DNA of 64,000 nt from Schistocerca nitens (taxonomy: Eukaryota > Arthropoda > Insecta > Orthoptera > Acrididae). The stretch lies in assembly GCF_023898315.1 (NCBI RefSeq), contig NC_064615.1:1185955413-1186019412 (forward strand), read 5' to 3'. This document shows positions 1 to 10,041 of the stretch, one piece after another (the first letter of the stretch is position 1; every line of letters begins with the position of its first letter). Below the pieces are notes generated by a model. That model searched no databases, was not told where the DNA came from, and saw only the letters and a list, made by a program, of their open reading frames with translations. The translations under genes were made by a program, and so were the position numbers.

Positions 1-12
1 AAATGAAAGGAT

Positions 13-482
13 GTGTACTTTGAGAATGAAGGCCTGTTCTTTAACATCACTCTAGTATGTGTGTATGCACCCACAGAAGACGATGAGGATCAAGTGGAGG
101 AATTAGAAGGCATACCAAGGAATGACATAAAGATAGTGATGGGTGACTTCAGTGCACAAATGGGAAAAGAAGAAGCCTTTAGAGAAACAGTAGGAAGTAA
201 AAGCCTGCATGAGGTATAGAATAAAAATGGACAAAGGCTTGTAGACTCTGCCATGGACAATGCAATGGTAGTGAAGAGTACATGGTTCCAGAGAAAGAAC
301 ATAAGGAAAGTGACATGGCGCTCGCCAGATGGCACTACTTTTAATCAAACTGACCATGTAGTAATCGACTGGGGACAAGCGTCTGACATCCTTGAAGTTG
401 ATAGCTGCAGCGGGCCTGACTGCAACTCGGGTCATTACATGGCGAGAGTGAAATACAGACAACGCACAGCCGTCTATGGATT
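13..482 (+). pseudogene. LINE endonuclease domain fragment
   Basis: This is the EEP-type endonuclease that nicks target DNA for LINE insertion. The visible blocks are VYAPTEDD, then IVMGDFSAQMG (the GDFN-like block), then NGQRLVDSAMDNAMVV and TWRSPDGTTFNQTDHVVID, which match the C-terminal half of LINE endonucleases. A stop follows HEV near 217, and the frame reopens to the SINE insertion at 483. The N-terminal half lies outside the window. The expected terminal histidine region (SDH) is degraded to NSGHYMARV. It is not functional. Confidence 0.85.
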
Positions 483-675
483 GGTTCAAATGGCTCTGAG
501 CACTATGGGATTCAACTGCTGTGGTCATAAGTCCCCTAGAACTTAGAACTACTTAAACCTAACTAACCTAAGGACATCACACACATCCATGCCCGAGGCA
601 GGATTCGAACCTGCGACCGTAGCAGTCGCACGGTTCCGGACTGCGCGCCTAGAACCGCGAGACCACCGCGGCCGG
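483..675 (-). mobile_element. tRNA-derived SINE, full length, in LINE
   Basis: Read on the minus strand it starts GGCCGGCCGCGGTGGTCTCG, carries A-box and B-box (GGTTCGAATCC) promoter sequences of a tRNA-like head, and ends in the family's tail GAGCCATTTGAACC. Perfect 13-bp target duplications CCGTCTATGGATT flank it at 470-482 and 676-688. That proves retrotransposition into the LINE above. It lacks any coding capacity. Relatives in this window lie at 18.6, 25.7, 30.8, 36.9 and 43.2 kb. Confidence 0.95.
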
Positions 676-688
676 CCGTCTATGGATT

Positions 689-2862
689 CAGAGGGAAGAA
701 AAAAGCTCCGGGAAGATACAATGATTCCAAATTGAAAGAGAAGGGAGTATCCGAAAAGTATGAAACAGAACTGCAGAAGAAGATTGAGACTAAACAAAGC
801 CAAGCTCTAGAAAGCATCGAAGGGAAATGGAGTATAATTAAAGAGGCTCAACAAGAAACTGCAGAAGAAGTTTTAGGTTTAGAAGAAAGGGTGAAAATGG
901 CAGGACGATACGTTGAAGACTGTAAAAAGCCAGTGGAAGAGAAAAATGAGGCAAGGAAGAAAATGATAAACAGGACAACAAGATCTAATACAGAAGAATT
1001 CAGGAAGACAAGGAAAGAAGCAGATAGGATTTGCAGAAGAAAGAAACGAAAATTAGAGATGGATTACGGAGCTAGAAGAAGAGTATAAGGATCAAGAAGC
1101 AAGAAAATTCTACAAGAGAGTTCAGGAACTGAAGAAATGCTTCCAACCGCGTACGGTATTCTGCAGAGATAAAGAAGGATATTTTATATGAGGAGAAGAA
1201 CGGGTTCTAGACCGATGGGCCGAATATTTGAGTGAGCTGCTGAATGTCACTACAGAAAGAGAAGTTCTGAAAGAAAATTAAACAGAGGGTAACAAACCGT
1301 GGCAGAATGTTAGTCAGGATGAAAGACCTGTACCTATACCAACAACATAGGAAGTTTGGAAGGCAATTAAAAACCTAAGGAATAATAAGGCTCCAGGTAA
1401 CGACAACATTTTAGCAGAGATGATCAAGGATGGAGGTGAACATCTAACATGATTGGTACATTAGCTGATAGTGGAAATATGGGAAAAGGAAGAGATGCCA
1501 GACCAGTGGAACATGGCCATTATATGCCCGATTCATAAGAAGAAGGACATAGCAAACTGTGAAAATTACAGCGGTATTGCTTTAGTCAGCGTGATGTAAA
1601 AAGTATTAGCCAAAGTTATTGCTAGGAGACTTGCACCAATTACAGAAGAAAGACTCGGGGACTACCAGTGCGGTTTTCGACGGGGCAGATCAACTACTGA
1701 CCAGATCTTCATTATAAGCCAAATAAGGGAAAAGTGTTATGAATATAATGTAGATGTACACCAGCTTTTTGGAGACTTCAAACAGGCCTACGATAGTGTT
1801 AAAAGGAAAAAGCTATATGACACCTTAATGGAGATGGAATTCCCAAGAAAACTTATCAGACTGGTACAAATGACCCTCACCTGCACAAAATGCCAGGTAA
1901 AAGGAGAAGGAAAAGTTTCTAAAGAATTTGAGGTCAATGAAGGGTTAAGACAGGGTGATGTGTTATGCACGCTACTCTTCAAAATAGTGTTGGAGAGAGT
2001 GATGCGAAGGGTGGAGATTGATAACCGAGATGGCACTCCGTTTAACGGTATGCACCAAAATCTAGCTTATTTCGACGATGTGTGTACGCTGACTAGAAGT
2101 TTGAAAGAAATGGAAGAAGGATTTGGTAGACTGGAAAATGAGGTAGAACAGTTGGAACTTGGAGTAAACAACACAAGAACAGTATCTCTTTGCTTCCAGA
2201 AAAAAAAATGCTGTTGTTAAAGAGAAATATATTAAGTTGATCAGAGGCAATTATGAGAGATATGAGAAGTTCCAATACCTGGGAGTGCTGGTTACGGAGG
2301 ATAGCAGAATAAGGGAAGAAATAAAATCTAGGATTGCTGCAGGAAATAGAGCTTGCTGGGCCCTGATCAAGATCCTTCTGTCACGTAGCCTGAGCAGGAA
2401 ATCGAAGGTGACTGTCTATCGAACGGTGATAAGACCGGTGGTAATGTATGGCTCAGAAACATAGACAATGACGGTAGCAGAAGAAGAGCTCTGAGAAGAT
2501 GGGAGTGGAAAATATTAAGAAAGATATCTGGAGCCGTGTATGAGGCGGGGCAATGGAGGATAAGGAGAAACAAGGAACTGGAAGGACTGTATAGAACTCC
2601 TGACTCAGTGACTGAAATTAAGTGTAGTAGATTGAGACAGCTGGGCCATGCAAAGCGAATGTCGGAGAATCTAGATGTCAAAAAGGTTTACACAGGAAAT
2701 CCAGGTGGCAAAAGAAGCAAAGAGAGACCCCGGAACGATGGATGGAGTACGTGGATAGTGATCTGAGAAAGACTGGAGTCAGGGGATGGACGAAACGAGC
2801 AGAAAATCGTCAGGATTGGGCTGTGATTATCAGAGAGGCTAAGGCCGCACATGGGCTGTAAC
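689..2862 (+). pseudogene. LINE reverse transcriptase and C-terminal region
   Basis: Downstream of the SINE the LINE resumes with a lysine/glutamate-rich linker (to about 1090). RT blocks follow: NNKAPGNDNI near 1380, AIICPIHKK near 1520, DYQCGFRRGRSTTDQI near 1660, EGLRQGD near 1940 and the catalytic block as YFDD at 2068-2079 (normally Y/FADD). The C-terminal part has FQYLGVLVTED near 2270, YGSET near 2450 and LRQLGHAKRM near 2640. In-frame stops (for example after KVSVM near 1600) and at least three frameshifts inactivate it. Orientation is the same as the endonuclease part. Confidence 0.85.
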
Positions 2863-3918
2863 GCCAACGAGTAGTAGGCGGGACTTGTCAGAAGAGAAAC
2901 CGTTTGCGCACATACGTTGAAGCAAACATTGAACTAACTTTACCAACTTGTCTGTACTGTCACGAATATGGCTCTTGGGGGTAGCATTTTATAAGAGTCT
3001 TGTAAATTCCTGGACTGGCCTAACAGGTAGCTGAGCCGGGTGCTACACTGTACGTCTGTCAGCTCAGGTCTGACGTAATGAGGAGGTACATCAGCAGCAC
3101 AAGCGAGAACGGTCTGACAAATAAATAGAAATCAGTCTTCAACGTGCAAAATCTAGAAATCTCTTTGAGAGCTCATGACGAAATTTTTGAATTACTGAAA
3201 CGAAGGTAGTCACGTTTGGTCGAGAAATGACTGCTTTGAGTTATGAGAAATGTTCCATATCATGAACTTGAAGTCCACTTTTCCATATGATTAACTTTTG
3301 TTTAGTGGCATGAATCTGTAATACGTGTTTGCACATCGTTTTCTCTTGCATTAAAACGCTCGATGATACCAAATAATCGGTCAGTCTGTTTTCTCTTAAC
3401 TCAGTTTTCTCCCTAGCAACATCATCTTTCTGTCTGGTGTTGTGACGATGCTCCAGAGAATATTTTTCCAACTCTTTAGCGTGATGGTAGCGATCAGTTG
3501 GTACGGCGTTCAAGACGCAATTCCCATTCAGCATTGAAAGGTGTGACGTCTCCATTTTTTAATTTTTTTTTAATAAATGCGTAGACGCAGTGGTGTCCGC
3601 AATTCAGAACGTACGTGTAGCAGTGGCTGAACACGGACGGTGTTAGCGGCGAACAGCGACAAGCCGACTGTGGCTGCGGCTGCGGCTGCGGCTGCGCCCC
3701 CCCCCCCCCCCCCCACGCACTCGCCGCCCTCGCCGTGGCGCTAGCAGTGCTCGCTGGTCGGCCACACCTGCTCTCAGCTGTGCCGGCTAGCTCTTCTTAA
3801 AACAGCCAGTACCTTTCTCCAGTTTGGTGCGATAATTACTTCGTAAAGCGATGTTACAAGGAATAATGAAAAAATATGAGAAATGTTCTCACAGTTCTGA
3901 ACGTGGGCTGTTAACGTA
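2863..3918. other. No recognised gene; GC-rich end
   Basis: I see no coding signature here. A 104-codon minus-strand frame at 3241-3555 has no motif I recognise and is not supported by context. The end (3600-3790) is GC-rich, with a GGCTGC repeat and a long C run. This could be unique host DNA or an old unrecognised repeat. Confidence 0.5.
3672..3714. repeat. (GGCTGC)4 followed by C18 run
   Basis: Four GGCTGC units (3672-3696) lead directly into about 18 consecutive C. A run of this kind is prone to length error in assembly. Confidence 0.9.
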
Positions 3919-3982
3919 CACTATGTGATCAAAAGTATCCGGACACCGGGCTGAAAATGACTTACAAGTCCGTGGCGCCCTC

Positions 3983-5002
3983 CATCGGGAATGCTGGAAT
4001 TCAGTATGGTGTTGGCGCACCCTTAGCCTCGATGACAGCTTCCACTCTCGCAGGCATACGTCCAATCAGGTGGTGGAAGGTTTCTTGGGAAATGGCAGCC
4101 CATCCCTCACGGAGTGTTGCACTGAGGAGAGGTATTGTCGGTCGGTGAGGGCTGACGCGAAGTCGGCGTTCAAAAACATCCCAAAGGTGTTGTATAGCAT
4201 TCAGGTCAGGACTCTGGGCAGGCCATTACAGGGATGTTATTGTCGTGTAACCACTCCGCCACAGGCCGTGCATTATGAACAGGTGCTCGATCGTGCTGAA
4301 AGATGTAATCGCCTTCCCCGAATTGTTATTCAACAGTGGGAGCAAGAAGGTGCTTAAAACGTCAATGTAGGCCTGTGCTGTGATAGTGCCACGGAAAAGA
4401 ACAAGGAGTACAAGCCATCTCCATGAAAAACACGACTACACCATAATTCCACCGCCTCCGAATTTTACTGTTGGCACTACACCCGCTGGCAGATGACGTC
4501 TATCGGGCATTCGCCACACCACCATCGGATCACCACATTGTCTACTGCGATTCGTCACTCCACACAACGTTTTTCCACTGTTCAGTCGCCCTTTACACCA
4601 AGCGAGGCGTCGTTTGGCATTTACCGGCGTGTTGTGTGGCCAATGAGTAGCCGCTCGACCATGAAATCCAAGTTTTCTCACCTCCCACCTACCTGTCACA
4701 GTACTTGCAGTGGATTCTGATGCAGTTTGGAATTCCTGTGTGATGGTCTGGATAGATGTCTGCCTATTACACATTACGACCCTCTTCAGCTGTCAGCGGT
4801 GTCTGTCAGTCAACAGATGAGGTTGGCCTGTACGCTTTTGTGCTGTACGTGTCCCTTCACGTTTCCACTTCACTATCACATCGGAAACAGTGGACCTAGG
4901 GATGTTTAGCATTGTGGAAGTCTCGCGTACAGACATATGACACAAGTGACACCCAATCACCTGACCATGTTCGAAGTCCGTGAGTTCCGCGGCGCGCCCC
5001 AT
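3983..5002 (-). pseudogene. Tc1-like transposase, decayed
   Basis: The start MGRAAELTDFEHGQVIG opens a paired helix-turn-helix region ending near IPRSTVSDVIVKWK. A VWSDES block (first catalytic Asp) is present near 4560 but is followed by a stop, and FGGGGIMV lies near 4440. The second block survives as QHDRAPVHNARP (near 4280), while the third reads AIQHLWD, with Gln where the catalytic Glu is expected. Frameshifts fall near 4780, 4560 and 4220. Span and end position fit the usual roughly 340-residue protein. It cannot be active. Confidence 0.9.
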
Positions 5003-5097
5003 TCTGCTCTCTCACGATGTCTACTGAGGTCGCTAATATGGAGTACCTAGCAATAGGTGGCAGCACAATGCACCTAACATGAAAAACGTATGTTTTT

Positions 5098-5202
5098 TTG
5101 TATTCGTTCTGCTGTACATATACTGAAATTGGAACGATACAGAGAAGATTAGCATGACCGTGCGCAAGGATAACACGCAAAATCGTGAAGCGTTCCGCAT
5201 TT
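5098..5202 (+). ncRNA. U6 snRNA-derived retrosequence (not a functional gene)
   Basis: The segment contains the invariant U6 core, including ACATATACT, ATTGGAACGATACAGAGA (ACAGAGA box), AGATTAGCATG, GCGCAAGGAT and AACACGCAAA followed by CGTGAAGCGTTCC. It covers nearly the whole spliceosomal RNA. Several substitutions and a changed 5' end (TATTCGTTCTGCTG instead of the usual 5' hairpin) are seen, and AGC element AGCATGACCG replaces AGCATGGCCCC. No upstream promoter is expected because it lies inside a transposon, so it is read as a retrocopy. Confidence 0.92.
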
Positions 5203-5415
5203 GTCCGCCTCCGTAGCGTAGCGATAGCGTTTCCGCCTACCACGCAAGGGGCCCGGGTTCGATTCCCAGCAGGGGACTGGGTGTTGTGTGTCTTTCATCA
5301 TCACTGACCCGCAAGTCGCCGAAGTGGCGTCACCAAAAAAGGACTTGCAATATGGCGACAGAACTCCCCCGCACGGGGCCTCCTGGCCAACAATCCCGTA
5401 CGATCATTTCCGTTA
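5203..5415 (+). mobile_element. tRNA-derived SINE (GTAGCG head), middle of chimera
   Basis: The head has an A-box-like TAGCGTAGCGATAGC and B-box GGTTCGATTCC, followed by GGGGACTGGGTGTTGTGTG and a body with GCAAGTCGCCGAAGTGGCGT. It ends around CGATCATTTCC, where the LINE segment begins. It differs from the GGCCGGCC-headed SINEs elsewhere in the window. Its 5' end abuts the U6 3' end directly, without a second target duplication. Confidence 0.85.
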
Positions 5416-5804
5416 CCAATAATCTCTTCTCAGAGTACAGAAAGCGATTCTTTCGCTACAGGATCATTTAGTAATTGCGAAAGCGTTACGGAGACGATAG
5501 ATGAACTCCAGTGGAATACTCTGCAAGAGATACGCTCAGTAGCTCGGTACGGGCTTTTGTTGAAGTTTCGAGAACATACCTTCACCGAAGAGTCAAGCAG
5601 TATATTGCTCCTTCCTACGTATATCTCGCGAAGAGACCACGAGGATAAAATAAGATAGATTAGAGCCCACACAGAGGCGTACCGACAATCTTTCTTTCCA
5701 CGAACAATACGAGACTGGAATAGAAGGGAGCACCGATAGAGGTACTCAAGGTACCCTCCGCCACACACCGTCAGGTGGCTTGCGGAGTATGGATGTAGAT
5801 GTAG
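5416..5804 (+). pseudogene. LINE (jockey/CR1-like) 3' end with ATGTAG tail
   Basis: One frame carries SFFPRTIRDWNRR, the conserved C-terminal block of many jockey/CR1-type LINE ORF2 proteins, after a stretch matching the region beyond the RT. The sequence ends TGCGGAGTATGGATGTAGATGTAGATG, a short tandem tail typical of these LINEs. In-frame stops are present. Only the last 390 bp are retained. Confidence 0.8.
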
Positions 5805-5846
5805 ATGTTTTTGGGGGTATCCGGATACTTTTGATGACACAGTGTA

Positions 5847-6694
5847 ATGTACGTATGAGGTTTCAAAGATTTACCAGCACCGAACGCTGTGGTGTGCAGG
5901 TTGACAGAAACTGTTCCGTCATCGCAGGCGCCTGTCTGGTGAAATACGCACACGGCCCCCTCCGTACGACTCGTCGCCTGCCTGCGCCTTTCTCTGCCCC
6001 TACCAGTGGACCGCACTCTGCTGCCTCAGAGAGAGCTCCACGTGCCGGCGCTGGCGTACAGCGTGGTCTGACCTCCACGAAACCTCAGGCGTCGCTGGGG
6101 ACGTGGCGCGCTTTTCCAGAGAATGGAGATTAAAGCTTGGCGCTGTAGCAAGACTCGCCAGCGTCATACGATTTTTGAAGCGTGACCGCGTGCAGTGAAC
6201 TATCAGCCTAATACTAACTTTTATGTTTTTAGTCGGAAAAACTCGTAGTTTCCTTAAGATAAATAAATGTATGATTATGGCTTTTCAGAATTTGGGTGCT
6301 CCTACACGGCATGTCGTGGGCTCCTTTTTGTGAATTTTAATATGCTCTTCTTGTTCATGCTACTTGTAGACCATATTTTCAAACATTAAATATTTTAGAG
6401 TCGTAACTGCATGATCATCACTGATATGCGTAAGAAAACTAGGTTTTCTTAAAACGGAATACAGACTACCTACACTATACTCATCCAGTGAATGGTCCGA
6501 AACTAATAAAACCAACACAGTAACCTTTTTGCGCCTTCAGCCCTAAAGGTTTTAAATCCTTATCGTCAAATACACTCTATCTCATTTGTGAAGTAATCTG
6601 ATGACTGAAGCTCTTTTCCACAGGGGAGTCCGACAATTTTAAATAATCGATGGTACTTTGTTTCCTAGCAGAATACCAAAGCAACAGTTTTCAG
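5847..6694. other. No recognised feature
   Basis: GC-rich to about 6190, then AT-rich. Overlapping frames at 5780-6133 lack motifs and cross the Tc1 end, so they are not real genes. I see nothing to annotate. Confidence 0.5.
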
Positions 6695-7265
6695 TGTCCT
6701 GACTGACTGACTCACTGGCTGACTCACCCAGCCCATGCCACCGAGGACAGAAACTTGAAATCTGGAGAGGCTATTGATCTTATCCAGTAGGCGTCATTTA
6801 AGAAGGGATTTTTCGAAATCCCCTAAGAGGGTGAAACAGTGCATGAAAGGTTTTTCGAAAACATGTTGTTATTGAGGCAATTTTGAAGGCAGACCTGCGA
6901 AAAGTTTTTCGGTTCGAAATAAAGAAACAAGTGTTTAAGCATTTTTGTAAATTTTACCCCTTTGGGGGTGATATAGTGGATGAAATTTTCTTGAAAATAA
7001 TCAATGTTAAATAACTACTAAAGCATTTTTAAACCTAATTCTATGAAAATTGGTATTTGACTTCTTGGTTACAAATAAAAAATATATATTTGAATGTTTT
7101 TAGACATTCAGCCTCCTAATGGAGTGAAATAGGGGATAAAAAGTTTTATGAAACTATTTCATTACGAAAACATCTTTAAAGCTAACATCTGTTTCACAGA
7201 TTTTGGAAATTCAACCCTTTAGATGGTGAAGTAGAGAGTGAAAATTTTTAGGAAAATATTTCATC
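6695..7265 (+). repeat. Diverged 'GACTGACT' arthropod repeat
   Basis: The block begins CTGACTGACTGACTCACTGGC and then shows four diverged copies of a cassette resembling CCCCTAAGGGGGTGAAATAGG-GATGAAA, near 6818, 6952, 7108 and 7211. The spacing is irregular at 100-155 bp. A similar sequence is widespread in arthropod genomes by my recollection. It has no coding capacity and the mobilisation mechanism is unknown to me. Confidence 0.6.
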
Positions 7266-8377
7266 GTATTAAAAAACTTTTGAAATTTAAATCTATGGAA
7301 AGTGGTATTTCACATCTCACTTGTTAGGAGATGTAAGTTCCCATGGAAATGTCAGCACAAGAAAGCAAAGCTCTTGGACTGAAGCTACCAGAATCGCTTT
7401 TGAGTGATAAGTACCTCTGGAGAAGACTGCTTTTATGGCATTAATTAGCGTGAAAAGTTTAGAAATTGTTGCAAGTTGGCAACAACGTAATAATCCGATT
7501 AAGGAAACACAAAGAAACAAAAAACACTGCAAATTATACAGTCTATGTGAGCGAAGTAGCAAGTGCTAAGCTAGTTAATTTATGTATGTAGCATAAAAGA
7601 TGACTTGTATGTTTAAGAAACTCATTTGAAATTCGAAGAAGAAAGACTATACAAGTAGTATGTTAAAGCGAGTTCTGGCCAACTTTTGATATCAAATTAA
7701 TTGCGCAAATTAATTAACTGATCAATTAATTACCACCACCCATGGTTCTCCCAGCTGTAACTTGGGCGCCCTCAGGGAACTCCCAGCCCCCTCCCTTCCC
7801 CCTCTCCACCTGTGATGTAATCCAAGATGGCGGCCCAGGGAAAAAATGGCGGGAAATTCGCTCAGTCTGTGTCTAGCTGCTGGACTGGGAGGACCTCACA
7901 ACAGGAGACTAATATAGCATGCACAAGGTATTTTTTAAACAGTTTGTTTAAGAATATTATTTATTTATTTCTGAAATTGCAATACATCTCGAAATTGATG
8001 CTGGTGTTTAAGCAGTAAAGACAATGTTTAACAGTTGCGGTACTTTTTTTAATTCAAATAGTTAAAGGAAGCACGTTACTACGCTGTCACAGATCACACT
8101 AAAGATATCCGAAAAACTTTCTCGTCCGCCGGAGCCCGTGCCGGGCTCGAAGCACCGGCACACGGCGGCAGCCTGCCTTCCTTCGTGGCACACGCGTGCG
8201 CCTTGTTGTGGCAACTGAGCATGAACTGCTTCAGCGGTTATTAAATCTGGTGTTTAAGCAAAGTGTGGAATATTGTCACATCTTGAAAATTCCACAAAAC
8301 TCTTCAAATGATGCTGCTGCTTCAGAACATGCGCCACAGGAAATATTAATTAGACAATTCGTTCCACAAAGTGAATA
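7266..8377. other. Unassigned; CCAAGATGGCGG repeat fragment
   Basis: At 7810-7870 the motif GATGTAATCCAAGATGGCGG...AAAATGGCGGGAAA resembles the units at 16.26-16.62 kb, so this is a dispersed copy of that repeat. The rest (including GC-rich 8120-8200) shows nothing I recognise. A TA at 8378-8379 is the Tc1 target. Confidence 0.5.
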
Positions 8378-8534
8378 TACACTCCTGGAAATTGAAATAA
8401 GAACACCGTGAATTCATTGTCCCAGGAAGGGGAAACTTTATTGACACATTCCTGGGGTCAGATACATCACATGATCACACTGACAGAACCACAGGCACAT
8501 AGACACAGGCAACAGAGCATGCACAATGTCAGCA

Positions 8535-9795
8535 CTAGTACAGTGTATATCCACCTTTCGCAACAATGCAGGCTGCTATTCTCCCATGGAGACGGTCGTA
8601 GAGATGCTGGATGTAGTCCTGTGGAACGGCTTGCCATGCCATTTCCACCTGGCGCCTCAGTTGGACCAGCGTTTGTCGGGGAATGAAGACTCCTACGCCA
8701 TATGTTGGTGTTCTGTTAAGTCTGTACATTGTGCTGCCCTCTGCAGCGGATATATTTCAACTATAACTGTAAAATGGACGTGTGAGAATAAAGGTGTATG
8801 TGAGCAGAAGTTTTACTGTGTCCTTGATTTCACTAGTGTGTAGCAACATTTTGGTGCCGAAACCCGAGTTTTACTGTGTCCTTGATTTCACTAGTGTGTA
8901 GCAACAGCGTTCGTGCTGGACGTGCAGACCGCGTGAGACGACGCTTCATCCAGTCCCAAACATGCTCAATGGGGGACAGATCCGGAGATCTTGCTGGCCA
9001 GGGTAGTTGACTTACACCTTCTAGAGCACGTTGGGTGGCACGGGATACATGCGGACGTGCATTGTCCTGTTGGAACAGCAAGTTCCCTTGCCGGTCTAGG
9101 AATGGTAGAACGATGGGTTCGATGACGGTTTGGATGTACCGTGCACTATTCAGTGTCCCCTCGACGATCACCAGTGGTGTACGGCCAGTGTAGGAGATCG
9201 CTCCCCACACCATGATGCCGGGTGTTGGCCCTGTGTGCCTCGGTCGTATGCAGTCCTGATTGTGGCGCTCACCTGCACGGCGCCAAACACGCATACGACC
9301 ATCATTGGCACCAAGGCAGAAGCGACTCTCATCGCTGAAGACGACACGTCTCCATTCGTCCCTCCATTCACGCCTGTCGCGACACCACTGGAGGCGGGCT
9401 GCACGATGTTGGGGCGTGAGCGGAAGACGGCCTAACGGTGTGCGGGACCGTAGCCCAGCTTCATGGAGACGGTTGCGAATGGTCCTCGCCGATACCCCAG
9501 GAGCAACAGTGTCCCTAATTTGCTGGGAAGTGGCGGTGCGGTCCCCTACGGCACTGCGTAGGATCCTACGGTCTTGGCGTGCATCCGTGCGTCGCTGCGG
9601 TCCGGTCCCAGGTCGACGGGCACGTGCACCTTCCGCCGACCACTGGCGACAACATCGATGTACTGTGGAGACCTCACGCCCCACGTGTTGAGCAATTCGG
9701 CGGTACGTCCACCCGGCCTCCCGCATGCCCACTATACGCCCTCGCTCAAAGTCCGTCAACTGCACATACGGTTCACGTCCACGCTGTCGCGGCAT
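8535..9795 (-). pseudogene. Tc1-like transposase broken only by an LTR insertion
   Basis: The start chosen is MPRQRGREP at 9795, because the TIR-proximal leader precedes it and the HTH domain follows at once (LTDFERGRIVGMREAGWTYR). Next come a second HTH, VVFSDESRF (first Asp), GIMVWGAISY, LLFQQDNARPHVS (second Asp) and SPDLSPIEHVWD (Glu). I count 32 residues between the second Asp and the Glu, against 34 in classical Tc1. An LTR remnant plus 5-bp duplication (238 bp) interrupts the C-terminus at 8674-8911. Without it the length is 1023 nt, an exact multiple of three (340 codons plus stop), ending GRIAACIVAKGGYTLY. No other lesion is visible. Confidence 0.93.
8674..8906 (+). mobile_element. 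Internally deleted LTR retrotransposon: LTR-PBS-partial LTR
   Basis: A 175-bp LTR (8674-8848) starts TGTCGGGGAATG and ends GTGTAGCAACA. A primer-binding-like site TGGTGCCGAAACCCGAG (8852-8868) follows. Then comes a second copy of the last 40 bp of the LTR (about 8867-8906). GCGTT duplications at 8669-8673 and 8907-8911 flank the whole. The 5-bp duplication and PBS fit BEL/Pao-type elements. All coding sequence is missing, and AGTTTTACTG at the junction suggests a jump between LTR copies. Confidence 0.85.
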
Positions 9796-10041
9796 GCTAC
9801 CAGTGTTAAAGACTGCGATGGAGCTCCGTATGCCACGGCAAACTGGCTGACACTGACGGCGGCGGTGCACAAATGCTGCGCAGCTAGCGCCATTCGACGG
9901 CCAACACCGCGGTTCCTGGTGTGTCCGCTGTGCCGTGCGTGTGATCATTGCTTGTACAGCCCTCTCGCAGTGTCCGGAGCAAGTATGGTGGGTCTGACAC
10001 ACCGGTGTCAATGTGTTCTTTTTTCCATTTCCAGGAGTGTA

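Larger units (their letters stand above)
1..2862 (+). mobile_element. RTE/CFDP2-like LINE, 5'-truncated by window edge
   Basis: A non-LTR retrotransposon of the endonuclease-reverse transcriptase type runs from the window edge to a stop near 2862. In order it shows an apurinic-type endonuclease fragment, a charged linker, a reverse transcriptase with recognisable blocks, and a C-terminal region ending in the typical RG/GRP-rich segment. A SINE splits it at 483-675. Several stops and frameshifts make it inactive. No clean 3' tail or target duplication is visible; GTAGTAGG after the stop could be a remnant tail. The family name rests on protein motifs seen by eye. Confidence 0.85.
5098..5804 (+). 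mobile_element. U6 snRNA-SINE-LINE chimeric retrosequence
   Basis: Three pieces in one orientation are joined end to end: a U6 snRNA copy, a tRNA-derived SINE, and a LINE 3' end finishing in ATGTAG repeats. The block sits in the Tc1 leader and is flanked by ATGTTTTT at 5090-5097 and 5805-5812. Removing it restores a plausible uninterrupted Tc1 leader. The single flanking duplication indicates one insertion event, as expected from template switching during LINE reverse transcription: LINE RNA first, then SINE RNA, then U6 RNA. Confidence 0.8.
3919..5844 (-). mobile_element. Tc1-like DNA transposon with TA target sites
   Basis: Inverted ends CACTATGTGATCAAAAGTAT... (3919 onward) and its complement (ending 5844) are bounded by TA dinucleotides at 3917-3918 and 5845-5846. 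The TIR is about 29 bp with four mismatches. A degenerate transposase lies on the minus strand between them. The right-hand leader is interrupted at 5098-5804 by a retrosequence. Without it the element would be about 1.2 kb, normal for Tc1. Confidence 0.93.
8380..10039 (-). mobile_element. Tc1-like transposon with D-x32-E transposase
   Basis: The ends are CACTCCTGGAAATTGAAATA (8380) and the inverted CACTCCTGGAAATGGAAAAA (ending 10039), about 27 bp of TIR with few mismatches, flanked by TA on both sides. The element encodes one transposase on the minus strand and is about 1.42 kb once the LTR remnant at 8674-8906 and its duplication are discounted. The high TIR identity and open frame indicate it is much younger than the other Tc1 copies here. 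Confidence 0.95.

Noticed and set aside
5098-5202. A functional U6 snRNA gene
   Set aside because: It lies inside a Tc1 element, is fused to a SINE, has a changed 5' end and no room for a normal U6 promoter.
6695-7265. CRISPR-like array
   Set aside because: The units are diverged, unevenly spaced and degenerate, and the surrounding sequence is eukaryotic transposon DNA.
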